Shown here: piece after piece, positions 43,842 to 53,077 of the stretch
How positions within the stretch are numbered: the first letter of the stretch is position 1
Layout of the letters: each line of letters starts with the position of its first letter
Assembly: GCF_900129425.1 (NCBI RefSeq)
Contig: NZ_LT670817.1
Location: 6,944,001-7,008,000, forward strand
Origin: Bradyrhizobium erythrophlei
GTDB lineage: Bacteria > Pseudomonadota > Alphaproteobacteria > Rhizobiales > Xanthobacteraceae
Length of the DNA: 64,000 nucleotides
Reading direction: 5' to 3'
The notes under the pieces: generated by a model
Databases searched by the model: none
What the model saw: only the letters and a program-made list of their open reading frames with translations
Told to the model about the DNA's origin: nothing
Made by a program: the position numbers and the translations under genes

Positions 43842-44822
43842 TTAACAATCCTTGATGATGCTGAGACTGCGCATCCGATCCTCGGCTGTGCCGACAAGCG
43901 ACAGCACCAGCTCGTCCAGGCCCGCATCGAGATATTCCCGCAATCGCTTCCGGCATTCGGCGGCGTCACCTGACACTGTAAAGACCTCGATTGCCGCATC
44001 AGGAACGTGCGAGGCCGCCTTGGCCTGATCACGCTGCGCGATCGCCGCCATGATCGCTTCCTGGTCAATATCCAGACCGCTTGAACGGATGTTATCGGCG
44101 ATGTTCTGATTTCTAAAAAGAAACGCCAGCTTCTGGCGAAGCTTATCCTTGCGATCCTGTGCATCGCCGCCAGCGCAAAAATAAATGTAGGACGTTTTGC
44201 GCAGTTGCGCCGGGTCGATGCAGCGTTCGCGGGCGGAGCCTGCGGCCAGCGCCAACGATTGCGCTACATAGGCTGTCGTCAAGCCCGCGGAGAGAACGAG
44301 CCCGTCCGCAATCGCACCGGAAAGACGCAGCATCTGCGGTCCCATCGGCGCGAGATAAATCGGCGGCAGTTCATCCGGACGGAACGCGAGCCGCGCGTTG
44401 TTCAGCGTAAAGGTTGCGCCTTCCATTGCAACCGGATTGGTCGTCAACAGCGCGCGCATCGCGCCCACGTAATCACGCACTGCCTTGATGGGTTTTTCGA
44501 CTGTTAATCCGGATTCCCTGAGAAACATCGGATTTCCAACTCCGACCGCAATCCCAAATCTTCCGGGAAGGAATTCAGCGAGGCTCGCAAGTGCCATTGC
44601 GGTGGGCAAAGGATGTCTCAAATAGGGGCTGACGGAGGTCGGAAAGATACGCGCCTGCCTGGTCGCCTGCGCGATCGCAAGAGAGGTTACGAATGATTCG
44701 CGAAAGCCGAGGTGCTCGGCGACCCAAAATGAACGGGCGCCGGCGTCCTCGGCCAGCTTCGCCGTCGCGACCGATTCCGCTATCGGGGTAAATCCGTCGA
44801 AGCTTACACCAAATGGAATCAT
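43842..44822 (-). CDS. Luciferase-like (LLM) flavin-dependent oxidoreductase
   Basis: This 326-residue bacterial-luciferase-like monooxygenase has GARSFWVAEHLGFRESFV, then RIFPTSVSPYLRHPLPTAMA and PGRFGIAVGVGNPMFL. Use of FMNH2 from the cluster flavin reductase is likely; an F420-dependent relative cannot be excluded. The ATG at 44822 shares a base with the upstream stop (TGATG), which shows tight translational coupling to the octopine-dehydrogenase-like gene. The substrate is unknown. Confidence 0.85.
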   Translation of the reverse strand: MIPFGVSFDGFTPIAESVATAKLAEDAGARSFWVAEHLGFRESFVTSLAIAQATRQARIFPTSVSPYLRHPLPTAMALASLAEFLPGRFGIAVGVGNPMFLRESGLTVEKPIKAVRDYVGAMRALLTTNPVAMEGATFTLNNARLAFRPDELPPIYLAPMGPQMLRLSGAIADGLVLSAGLTTAYVAQSLALAAGSARERCIDPAQLRKTSYIYFCAGGDAQDRKDKLRQKLAFLFRNQNIADNIRSSGLDIDQEAIMAAIAQRDQAKAASHVPDAAIEVFTVSGDAAECRKRLREYLDAGLDELVLSLVGTAEDRMRSLSIIKDC

Positions 44823-45931
44823 CACTCGTATCCATGTTCTAGCAACGTCTTAACGGCAGCAATATCCATGCCATCGATTCGCATGCGCGCGCTGGTCAGC
44901 CCGCCGTCGCGATATGATTTGCCTGTCGCAATGGAGGCCAACAAAATAACCGCGTCGCTGGCGGGTGTTTGAACGCCCGCAAGCCTTGCAAGCTCCGTCA
45001 ACGGCACGAGTCCGAATGGAATGTCTTCGTTGAAAAAACGGTAATCAATCGAAGGTGGCGCTTTGATCCAGCGATTGGGCTCGCTGTTGTGGAAGACCGA
45101 ATATGCATTGCCGCCGTCGCGGCCCTCTTCGTTCGTATAACCGATCTGAAAGAAGTAATCCGACAGCTTGTCGACAACGCAACCGAATGCCGATGCAATC
45201 GCAACGCGCTCGGCATCGAGGGCATCGATAATTCGGCCCACCGAAGGTGTAATGCCTTCGTAATAATGGCAGTAATCTCCGCCCGTCGCTTCGACTCGCC
45301 CAATATTGCAAAGCAGCGCCGGCGGATGGTGGATGGCGTTGGTGTAAGGAAAGACTGTGTCGAGTAGCGAGGCCACCGGCGAGATCGCTGGAAACAGCGG
45401 CAGGAGTCTTTCAGCAAGCTCTCGCGTGCGCGTCGCCGGAAACGCGGCAAATTTAAGCTTTGCAGCCTTGCGTGAAATCTTCACCCGGATCGGCGTAAGC
45501 TTCCGGCAGATGTAAGGCAACGTTGCCGATTCACACGTCACCGGCTTCTCGTGGCCGCCATCGCGCAACGTGTTCGGCAACAATGTCAGAGTGTGTCCCG
45601 GCGCCGCGAAAAATATCTGGCCAGGCTTCAGATGCCGGGCAACCGTCTCCGCCATGCTGACGTGGGCGTGCGTCGGCCCCATAACGAGCACGGCGTGAGC
45701 ATCCCGCATCGCTTCGCTGGCATCATTGGTGATGACGCTTATGGGAGCAAAGCCCTCCCCCAAAACCCCCTCATATTCGACACCACCGCGAGCAACAAGC
45801 GGCTCTATGGTCGAGGGACTGCGACCATAGAGGCGAACATCAAATCCGCTTTTGACGAGGTCAGCCGCGGCCGCACACCCACCGTTTCCGGCGCCGATGA
45901 TTGCGACACGCTCGATCGCGGAGGCAGCCAT
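44822..45931 (-). CDS. NAD/NADP octopine-nopaline dehydrogenase family protein
   Basis: This 369-residue protein begins with a Rossmann motif (VAIIGAGNGGCAAAADLVKSG) and ends in an opine-dehydrogenase-type helical domain. The segment LLDTVFPYTNAIHHPPALLCNIGR holds the His that acts in octopine dehydrogenase-like catalysis. The family oxidises N-(carboxyalkyl) amino acids (opines) to an amino acid and a 2-oxo acid, or the reverse. It is coupled by TGATG overlaps to both neighbours. This supports an amino-acid-like or opine-like intermediate in the island pathway. Confidence 0.85.
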   Translation of the reverse strand: MAASAIERVAIIGAGNGGCAAAADLVKSGFDVRLYGRSPSTIEPLVARGGVEYEGVLGEGFAPISVITNDASEAMRDAHAVLVMGPTHAHVSMAETVARHLKPGQIFFAAPGHTLTLLPNTLRDGGHEKPVTCESATLPYICRKLTPIRVKISRKAAKLKFAAFPATRTRELAERLLPLFPAISPVASLLDTVFPYTNAIHHPPALLCNIGRVEATGGDYCHYYEGITPSVGRIIDALDAERVAIASAFGCVVDKLSDYFFQIGYTNEEGRDGGNAYSVFHNSEPNRWIKAPPSIDYRFFNEDIPFGLVPLTELARLAGVQTPASDAVILLASIATGKSYRDGGLTSARMRIDGMDIAAVKTLLEHGYE

Positions 45932-47100
45932 CAGTTCACCCTGTATTTCTTGAGCTTGTCGGTATCGACTTCAATACCCAGGCCGGGGCCGTTCGGCACG
46001 ATCAGATGACCGTCTTCGTATCCGAAAGGCTCTGTAATAATGTCGTCGAGATATTTATGTCCGGCAGTCTTCGTTCGCTCGATTTCGGCGGTCGATGTAA
46101 TCGGGATCGTGCCGGCGAGAATGATTTCGGGAGCTGCGGCAGCCAGATGAAGGTTCGCGGCATTGCCGATTCCCATTTCGCCGGATCCGTTTATGTCACA
46201 CAACATGTTGTGCGCGCCGGCCACGGTCAGGAGGCGCTTCGCTTTCCAGAGACCACCCGGCTTGGTGTAATACACCGACAGATACTGCGCCGCTTTGGCT
46301 CGCGCGATACGAATCACGTCGCGCTCGGTCCAGACGCTTTCATCGGCCATGATGGGAACATCGCAGCGCGCCGAAACCTCCGCCAGATCGTCAACTCCGT
46401 TGACGAGCTGCTCTGCATAAATGATCCGGGACTCGGCCATCCGATTGACCGCGGTGACGGCTTCGCGCCAGGTTCGATAGCCTTGATTGGCATCGACCCG
46501 GATATCGGGCTTGTCGCCGATCGCGCGACGGATCTCGGCCACGATCCGCACATCGCGCTCGACTTCAACCCCTATCTTCACCTTGAGCGTCTTCACGCCT
46601 TCGTCCACGACGCGCACCGCTTCATCGATCGCGGCATCGACCTCCATCAAGCCGATGCTGTGCGCAACCGCAATGCGATCGCGAACGCGGCCGCCCAGCA
46701 ACTGGTACACGGGAACGTTCAGACTGTGTCCGACGGCATCCATGACGGCAACATCAATGGCTGCCTTTGCGTAGGGATGTCCCCGCACCACGCGGTTCAT
46801 CGCGGCGTGCACATTCTCGAATTGTCGCAAATCCACATTCCGCAACGCCGGGACCAGATGCTCCTCAATGAGATGACGTGCCGTTGTGGGCGTCTCGCCG
46901 TATCGGGAGGCGTCATCCCCGCCCCAGGTTGGAATAGCCTGTGCCTCGCCCCAGCCAATGGAGCCGTTTGTCAGCTCCAGCTTTACAACGAGATACCCGT
47001 GTCCGGCGGGACTTGTCAGCCCGACCCAGAGATGCGGTCGGCGCGCCGGGAGAGAAACGACAAAGGTCTCGACCGACTTGATACTAAGCGCGTCCGCCAC
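45931..47100 (-). CDS. Mandelate racemase/muconate lactonizing enzyme family (enolase superfamily)
   Basis: This 389-residue enzyme of the enolase superfamily has the KxK pair K173-V-K175 in TLKVKIG. Metal ligands are D203 (RVDANQGYR), E230 (IIYAEQLV) and D253 (PIMADES). A second-side lysine K280 lies in YYTKPGG. This two-lysine arrangement is the MLE-type active site: cycloisomerase, racemase or epimerase, for example dipeptide epimerase. GTG at 47100 starts one base after the M24 hydrolase stop. The substrate cannot be read from the sequence. Confidence 0.88.
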   Translation of the reverse strand: MADALSIKSVETFVVSLPARRPHLWVGLTSPAGHGYLVVKLELTNGSIGWGEAQAIPTWGGDDASRYGETPTTARHLIEEHLVPALRNVDLRQFENVHAAMNRVVRGHPYAKAAIDVAVMDAVGHSLNVPVYQLLGGRVRDRIAVAHSIGLMEVDAAIDEAVRVVDEGVKTLKVKIGVEVERDVRIVAEIRRAIGDKPDIRVDANQGYRTWREAVTAVNRMAESRIIYAEQLVNGVDDLAEVSARCDVPIMADESVWTERDVIRIARAKAAQYLSVYYTKPGGLWKAKRLLTVAGAHNMLCDINGSGEMGIGNAANLHLAAAAPEIILAGTIPITSTAEIERTKTAGHKYLDDIITEPFGYEDGHLIVPNGPGLGIEVDTDKLKKYRVN

Positions 47101-47101
47101 T

Positions 47102-48295
47102 TCAGCCGACCTCGATCAGTTCGTCGTTGTTCGAAATGTTTCCGGTAATGGTGTCGTAACCGTCCGCGGTGACGACATACATATCTTCGACATGGAAACC
47201 CATCTCACCCGGCATCATATACAGAGGCTCCATCGTAAACGTGATGTTGCGCTCAAGAACTATATCGCGCGTATCGGTGATGTACGGCTCTTCGTGGATG
47301 GTCTGACCGATGCCGTGGCCGAGAAACCTCAACGTGGGCTCAATGCCATTCTGGCGGCAAGCCGCGACGTATGCACGGTACAGCTCCGAAACCGGCGTCC
47401 CCGGCTTCAACATCGTCTTGCAGATCTCGCGCGCTTGAATCAGCTTGGCCAGCACACTTCGCTGCCTTTCGGTCGGTTTTCCCACGACCGCCGTGCGCGT
47501 GACATTCGAACGATAATTGTCCAGGTCTCCAAGCACCTCGATGCGTATGATATCGCCCGCCTCGATCTTCTTGTGCGTGGTTCCGCAATTCGTAATCGAA
47601 CTGTTCACGCCGGAGCCTACGCGGTATTTGAAATTTGTTGATCCACCAGCGATCATGCGATCGACCAGGAACCGCGCGACATCGATCTCGGTCATGCCGA
47701 CCCGGATATCCTTGATTGCCTCGTGCATGACCTGCTCGGTCAAGAGACCGACCTTGCGGATAATCCCGACCTCTTCGTCGGTTTTGATCATCCGAGCCCG
47801 GAAATAAAGTTCCTTGCATTCCACAAACGTCGCATCGGGAAGGCGTCTCTTGAGATGGAGAAAATCGATCGCCGGCATATAGTCGAGTTCGATGGCGATC
47901 TGGCCTTTAGCCGCGCCCGCTTCGATCAATGCATCTGCGAGGACGTCCGCCGGGTTCTCGGAAAATTGATCGTATGCGCGGATGTCCCGAAAGCGCGATC
48001 GTGCAATGGCCTGCTTTTCCTCGACGCTGACGACAATCTCACAGGCGAAAGTGTCTCCGGCTATTACTGTGATGGTGCGGCGAAATCTGTTCGTGGCGTG
48101 ACTGGGAACCAGGAAGCCGGCCGTATAAGTCACATTATCCTGAGAAAATGCGACCAGCGCGTCATATCCGGCCTCGCGGGCCCGCGCTCGCAATAAACGC
48201 AATGTCTCGTGTTCTGCATTGGCAAAGCCTGATTCGGCCACGAGAGACGTTTTACTTTTGGATTCCGCAGTTCGGGCTGGTCTTGAGCTATTCAT
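47102..48295 (-). CDS. M24-family (prolidase/creatinase-like) hydrolase with altered metal ligands
   Basis: This 397-residue pita-bread enzyme has an N-terminal creatinase domain (about 30-165) and the catalytic domain from about 175. Metal-dependent members have two aspartates, a histidine and two glutamates. Here the first aspartate is E253 (IIRIEVLGD) and the second is N264 (YRSNVTRT). H327 (LGHGIGQ), E356 (TMEPLYM) and E370 (HVEDMYV) remain. Loss of a full dinuclear site recalls creatinase, which works without metal. It may hydrolyse a C-N bond in a small molecule rather than a peptide (inference). It is the first gene of the long minus-strand operon. Confidence 0.85.
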   Translation of the reverse strand: MNSSRPARTAESKSKTSLVAESGFANAEHETLRLLRARAREAGYDALVAFSQDNVTYTAGFLVPSHATNRFRRTITVIAGDTFACEIVVSVEEKQAIARSRFRDIRAYDQFSENPADVLADALIEAGAAKGQIAIELDYMPAIDFLHLKRRLPDATFVECKELYFRARMIKTDEEVGIIRKVGLLTEQVMHEAIKDIRVGMTEIDVARFLVDRMIAGGSTNFKYRVGSGVNSSITNCGTTHKKIEAGDIIRIEVLGDLDNYRSNVTRTAVVGKPTERQRSVLAKLIQAREICKTMLKPGTPVSELYRAYVAACRQNGIEPTLRFLGHGIGQTIHEEPYITDTRDIVLERNITFTMEPLYMMPGEMGFHVEDMYVVTADGYDTITGNISNNDELIEVG

Positions 48296-48681
48296 GCGCG
48301 CTATTCCCTATTTCGATACGCAAGCTCGTCGGCCCTTCAGGGGCCAACGCGCATTTTTGCGCACGGCAGCAGGATCATTGCAATTGCCGCGGGCATTAGT
48401 TGCTCATTTTGGGAGGAATTCAGCGTAACCATGCCGGCAAGGGACGGTCCCACCGCATGAAATTGTTCGACGGTCGCCGTACAGCCGTGGAATCGCTTCT
48501 CCATCAAACCTGCATGAACCGAGCAGCGGCGCCCCATGATCGCTCCATGAAGCTGCCGCAGGCCAATAGGGCCTATCCGCATACTGTGCCGGCTACAGCA
48601 CAAAATGCTGCCACGCGACCGGGATTTGAAATCCGATATCGGGCATAGGCACTAGGTTCAGGCGCCAAAGGGATCGCTGGA
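48296..48681. promoter_or_regulatory. Divergent intergenic region of the catabolic island
   Basis: The two transcription directions of the island separate here: the minus-strand operon starts at 48295 and the molybdenum hydroxylase genes at 48682. No gene is seen. It should carry both promoters and any Lrp-type binding sites, but I see no clear palindromic operator. Confidence 0.45.
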
Positions 48682-49287
48682 ATGAAGCTACGCAATGAGT
48701 TCGAGGTGCCTTTGCCGCCCGACCACGCCTGGGATGTCTTGCTGGACGTTCCCAGAATTGCTCCGTGCATACCGGGTGCGACGCTAACGGACGTTGTCGA
48801 TTCGAAAATCTATAACGGCAAGGTTTCAGTCAAGATTGGGCCGGTGGCGCTGATATTTTCGGGCACGGCCCAATTCGACCAGGTCGATCCGGTCGCATAC
48901 GTCGCGCGCGTCAAGGCCCAGGGCAGTGATACCAGGGGCCGCGGAGCCGCGAATGCCGTCGTTTCATTCGGCCTTGCGCCTTCTTCCGCCGGAAGCATCG
49001 TATCCGTGGAAACCGATCTCACTCTATCCGGCTCGGTGGCTCAATATGGCCGCGGGATCGGCATTATTCAGGCCGTTGCGGCGGAGCTCACCAATTCATT
49101 TTCCAAAAATCTACAGGCGGAGATCAACAGGTCGAAGACGCACGAGAAAGGTAGCTCAATTCCTGCCGAGGCACCCGCTGCGCATCAAGGCGCCGGTTCA
49201 AACGCCGGGCAAGCTCCGATTTCGGGCTTATCGTTGATATTGAGGAGTCTATGGCGCGCGCTCTTTGGGCCCGCGAAACAAAAATAG
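48682..49287 (+). CDS. CoxG-like SRPBCC protein (molybdenum hydroxylase accessory)
   Basis: This 201-residue protein has a START/SRPBCC-fold domain of the CoxG family: MKLRNEFEVPLPPDHAWDVL, IAPCIPGATLTDVVDSKIYN and KVSVKIGPVALIFSGTAQFD. It ends in a variable tail with a hydrophobic end (LSLILRSLWRALFG) that can anchor it to the membrane. CoxG-like proteins accompany xanthine-dehydrogenase-family enzymes and may recruit them to the membrane or bind substrate. It is the first gene of the four-gene plus-strand set. Confidence 0.85.
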   Translation: MKLRNEFEVPLPPDHAWDVLLDVPRIAPCIPGATLTDVVDSKIYNGKVSVKIGPVALIFSGTAQFDQVDPVAYVARVKAQGSDTRGRGAANAVVSFGLAPSSAGSIVSVETDLTLSGSVAQYGRGIGIIQAVAAELTNSFSKNLQAEINRSKTHEKGSSIPAEAPAAHQGAGSNAGQAPISGLSLILRSLWRALFGPAKQK

Positions 49288-49316
49288 ATACGACCGGACA
49301 GGAAGCGATATTTTTT

Positions 49317-50186
49317 ATGAAGCCGCCGTCGTTTCGATACCATGATCCGCGAACTGTGGAAGACGCCGTCAGCATATTGTCGAAGCTGGAAAATGCGAAA
49401 GTGCTGGCCGGCGGTCAATCGCTCATGCCGATGCTCAACATGCGCTTCGTCTTGCCAGACCATTTAATAGATCTGGGTAGGATTACCGAGCTGTCGTCCA
49501 TCACGCAATCGGCAGACACGATCACGATCGGGGCGATGACCCGCCAGCAGGACATACTGCAATCAGATCTCGTCCGGACCAGATTGCCTGTTGTCGCGGA
49601 AGCACTGCGCCACGTCGGGCACCGTCAGACCCGCAACCGAGGAACCATCGGCGGCTCACTTGCTCATCTCGATCCGGCTGCCGAATTGGTTGCTGTCGCA
49701 GCATTGCTCGATGCCGAGCTCACAATTCAGGGACCCGCCGGAACGCGCCGCGTTGCTTTCAGCGAATTCGCCGTCTCTTACATGACGACATCTCTTGAGC
49801 CCAACGAAATCCTAACCGCAATCACCTTTCCGGTTTGGGCAGGCGAACATGGCTCCGGCTTTGTCGAGTTCGCACGGCGACACGGAGATTTCGCCATCGT
49901 CTCAGCCGGAGCGTTGCTGAGCTGTGATGGGCAAGGGCGCATTTCGCGCGTCTCGCTCACGATTGGAGGCGCAACTCCGATTCCGCTCAGGATCAAAGAA
50001 ATTGAACAATCTCTCCTCGGCGCCCTTCCTCAGGACGAAGTGCTGAAACAGGCGTGCCTTCCTTGTTCGCGCATCGATGCCCTGAGCGACGCGCTGGTTC
50101 CCGCTTCATATCGTCAGCATCTCGCTCCTATTCTCGCGCAACGGGCCCTGGTTAGGGCTCGTGACCGACTTAAATCCGCGCATTAA
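49317..50186 (+). CDS. Molybdenum hydroxylase FAD-binding (medium) subunit, CoxM-like
   Basis: This 289-residue FAD subunit of a xanthine-dehydrogenase-family enzyme has the flavin motifs KVLAGGQSLMPMLNMR and NRGTIGGSLAHLDPAAE. It passes electrons from the iron-sulfur subunit to an acceptor such as a quinone. The start at 49317 is taken because GGAAGC precedes it and it gives the family N-terminus MKPPSFRYHDP. It is followed by the small subunit gene. Confidence 0.9.
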   Translation: MKPPSFRYHDPRTVEDAVSILSKLENAKVLAGGQSLMPMLNMRFVLPDHLIDLGRITELSSITQSADTITIGAMTRQQDILQSDLVRTRLPVVAEALRHVGHRQTRNRGTIGGSLAHLDPAAELVAVAALLDAELTIQGPAGTRRVAFSEFAVSYMTTSLEPNEILTAITFPVWAGEHGSGFVEFARRHGDFAIVSAGALLSCDGQGRISRVSLTIGGATPIPLRIKEIEQSLLGALPQDEVLKQACLPCSRIDALSDALVPASYRQHLAPILAQRALVRARDRLKSAH

Positions 50187-50211
50187 CGAAATCAAAAAGA
50201 GGAGTTTTACC

Positions 50212-50709
50212 GTGGGCCCCCCCGGCGATCACAAACGCTCCGTCCGCGTCACGGTTAATGGCATACGCCACGAGGCGGAAGTCGAGGTGCGGTTCACGTT
50301 GGCTGACTTCCTGCGCGGGCAACTCGCGCTCACGGGCACGCATCTGGGATGCGAACATGGCGTGTGCGGCGCATGTACCGTTCTTGTCGATGGCAGGTCC
50401 ATGCGATCATGTCTGATACTTGCTGTGCAGGTACACGAACGCGAGGTTACCACCATAGAAGGACTCGCAAAGGCCGGCGAACCACTCCCTCCCCTGCAGG
50501 CGGCGTTTCACGATAACCACGCACTCCAGTGCGGCTTCTGCACACCGGGCATACTGACGACTCTCACCGAGCTTCTCAGAGAAAACCCCACGCCGTCCAA
50601 AGCCGATGTATCAGAAGCAATATCGGGAAATCTCTGCCGGTGCACGGGCTACAACAGCATTGTAACCGCGACCCTTGATGGCGCGGCACGTATGAGAGCC
50701 GGAACGTAG
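50212..50709 (+). CDS. Molybdenum hydroxylase [2Fe-2S] (small) subunit, CoxS-like
   Basis: This 165-residue subunit has two [2Fe-2S] clusters: a plant-type one with GCEHGVCGACTVLVDG plus a cysteine in RSCL, and a helical one with QCGFCTPGI and LCRCTGYNSI. It relays electrons from the molybdenum centre to FAD. The GTG at 50212 is preferred over the GTG at 50161, since AGAGGAG sits 7-13 bases before it and the earlier start would overlap the previous gene by 26 bases. Confidence 0.9.
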   Translation: MGPPGDHKRSVRVTVNGIRHEAEVEVRFTLADFLRGQLALTGTHLGCEHGVCGACTVLVDGRSMRSCLILAVQVHEREVTTIEGLAKAGEPLPPLQAAFHDNHALQCGFCTPGILTTLTELLRENPTPSKADVSEAISGNLCRCTGYNSIVTATLDGAARMRAGT

Positions 50710-50713
50710 CACG

Positions 50714-53047
50714 ATGCAGGATATGGGCAGGGTATTTGGCCGAAGTGTCGGACGGTTGGAGGATGAGCCGCTTTTGCGCGGCAATGCACGCTTTGTCGAT
50801 GACATCAGGCCAGGCGGCGCCCTTGAAGCGGCATTCCTGCGCAGCAGTTTTTCCCACGCTCGCATCCTCGATATCGATGTAACCGCCGCGAAAGCGCTTG
50901 CCGGGGTGCACGCCGTGCTCACGATGCGGGATCTGAGACCGCATCTGACCGAAGACAAGCTTGCGCTTGCTCTCGCCAGCTCGAGTTTCAAACTTGAGGC
51001 TCTGCGTCCCATTCTGGCAGAATCCGAGGTCGCGTATGTCGGAGAAGCCATCGCGGTCGTACTGGCGGAGAACCGCTATATTGCCGAGGATGCCTTGCAG
51101 CTGATCTCAATCGAATACGACCCGCTACCGGTCGCTTCCGATTGCCGCCAGGCCGCGATGGACGGCGCTCCCACAGCGCACAGCATTTTTCCTCACAATA
51201 TTGTTGCCGGCTTTCGCGCGGGCTACGGCGACTGCAAAAAGGCATTCTCCCCGGAGGCCCGAACGATACGCGAAAGCTTCTGGCAGCATCGCGGCGGCTC
51301 ACATTCGCTGGAAGGTCGAGGCGCGGTTGCCGTCTATGATGCCATGCTGGACCAGCTGACGGTCTGGAGTTCCACGCAATCTCCGCACGCTGCCCAGCGA
51401 TTCATTTGCGATCTTCTTGGCCGCGATCAGGACCGGGTCAGAGTCATCGCACCGGATATGGGCGGCGGCTTCGGACCCAAGGCTGGATTCTATCCGGAGG
51501 ACCTGATTGTCGCGCTCGGCGCCGTTCTAACGGGCAAGCCAATCCGGTGGACGGAAGATCGTCGAGAGCATTTCATTTCCACCGCTCAGGAGCGCGACCA
51601 GTACTGGGACGTTGAAATCGCGTTCGATGACGAGGCGCATATCCTCGGTGTGCGGGGAACGCTTCTTCATGACCAGGGCGCCTATATCGTACGCGGCATC
51701 AACGTCGCCTATGGATCGGCGATCTCGGTTCCGCTTCCTTACAACATTCCCGCTTACGACCTTGATGTCCGTTGTGTGCTTACCAACAAGGTCCCGGGCG
51801 CGGCTGTCCGCGGCGCAGGACAACCACAGGCCGCGTTCGTCATGGAACGCCTGCTGGATCGCGTTGCACAGGAGCTTGGCATTGATCGCGCCGAAGTCAG
51901 GAGCCGAAATCTCGTTCGCGCCGACCAGATGCCGTGCCGAAAGGAGCTGCAATTGCGCGGAGGGACGAATGTCATTCTCGATAGTGGTGACTATCCCGCT
52001 GCGCAGCAGGAAGCCCTTGCGCGTGCAGGATGGCACAAATTTGCTGCCCGTCAGGCGGCGGCCCGGCTGGAGGGACGATATATCGGAATTGGACTGGCAA
52101 ACTACGTCGAAAGCACCGGTCGAGGTCCTTATGAACCTGTAACGGTCAGAGTCGGTCAGGACAGCAAAGTCTATGTAAGCTCAGGCGCGACCGCGATGGG
52201 TCAAAGCACGAAGACGATGCTGGCACAGATCGTCGCGGAACAGATCGGCGGCGATATCTCCAATCTTGTCATCACCACCGGCGATACCAGCACCTCGCAT
52301 CTTGGTTTCGGAGGGTTCAACAGCCGGCAGGCCGTCGTCGCAGGTTCGTCGGCACATGCGGCGGGCGTAAAACTTCGTCAGAAAATATTGGCGGCAGCAG
52401 GCGCCATGCTGGAAATCGCTCCTGATGATCTCGAGATCACCGGCAACTCCGTATTGTTGAAAGGTGTGACCGACCACAAGATTACTCTGGGCGCTATCGC
52501 CAAAAAGCTCGCCGGGGCTCCCGGCTATCAGCTGCCGGGGGGCCTGTCGCCCGGGCTCGAGTGTACAGAACAGGTGGTGATAGACGATATGGCTTTTTCA
52601 AGCGGCAGCGCGGTTGCGGAAGTGGAAGTTGATGTCGAGACCGGCGCCGTCGATATAACCCGATTTGTCCTCGTGCACGATTGTGGCCGTGTCATTAATC
52701 CAATGATTGTGGACGGCCAGATTGCAGGCGGCATTGCGCACGGCATCGGCAATGCGCTTTTCGAATGGATGGGGTTCGACGAAGAGGCTCAGCCGATTAC
52801 GACCAATTACGGCGAATACCTTCTTGTGACGGCGACCGAAATGCCACCGATGGACATGATTCATCGCTCGTCGGTGTCTCCGCTGAATGAATTGGGCGTG
52901 AAAGGCGTCGGAGAATCCGGCGTGATACCGACGCCGGCGGCGATAATTTCCGCCATTGAGGACGCCCTTTCCCCCTTTGGCGCGCGCTTCTCGAAAGTGC
53001 CGCTATCGCCGATCGACATCATCGCAGAGCTGGCAGTCCGCCGTTGA
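50714..53047 (+). CDS. Molybdenum hydroxylase large subunit (xanthine dehydrogenase family, CoxL form II-like)
   Basis: This 777-residue molybdopterin subunit has the first pterin motif PDMGGGFGPKAGF (about 249-254), the active-site loop AVRGAGQPQA (364-370) and the catalytic glutamate E734 in KGVGESGVIP. The loop is AVRGAGQ and not AYxCSFR, so it is not form I CO dehydrogenase. It belongs to the broad group that hydroxylates N-heterocycles, aldehydes or similar compounds with water as oxygen source. It starts 4 bases after the small subunit. Confidence 0.9.
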   Translation: MQDMGRVFGRSVGRLEDEPLLRGNARFVDDIRPGGALEAAFLRSSFSHARILDIDVTAAKALAGVHAVLTMRDLRPHLTEDKLALALASSSFKLEALRPILAESEVAYVGEAIAVVLAENRYIAEDALQLISIEYDPLPVASDCRQAAMDGAPTAHSIFPHNIVAGFRAGYGDCKKAFSPEARTIRESFWQHRGGSHSLEGRGAVAVYDAMLDQLTVWSSTQSPHAAQRFICDLLGRDQDRVRVIAPDMGGGFGPKAGFYPEDLIVALGAVLTGKPIRWTEDRREHFISTAQERDQYWDVEIAFDDEAHILGVRGTLLHDQGAYIVRGINVAYGSAISVPLPYNIPAYDLDVRCVLTNKVPGAAVRGAGQPQAAFVMERLLDRVAQELGIDRAEVRSRNLVRADQMPCRKELQLRGGTNVILDSGDYPAAQQEALARAGWHKFAARQAAARLEGRYIGIGLANYVESTGRGPYEPVTVRVGQDSKVYVSSGATAMGQSTKTMLAQIVAEQIGGDISNLVITTGDTSTSHLGFGGFNSRQAVVAGSSAHAAGVKLRQKILAAAGAMLEIAPDDLEITGNSVLLKGVTDHKITLGAIAKKLAGAPGYQLPGGLSPGLECTEQVVIDDMAFSSGSAVAEVEVDVETGAVDITRFVLVHDCGRVINPMIVDGQIAGGIAHGIGNALFEWMGFDEEAQPITTNYGEYLLVTATEMPPMDMIHRSSVSPLNELGVKGVGESGVIPTPAAIISAIEDALSPFGARFSKVPLSPIDIIAELAVRR

Positions 53048-53077
53048 CGACCCACGTCAGGCCGCGAGCCCACCTGG

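Noticed and set aside
50714..53047. Calling this operon CO dehydrogenase (coxMSL)
   Set aside because: The active-site loop lacks the AYxCSFR motif of form I CO dehydrogenase.
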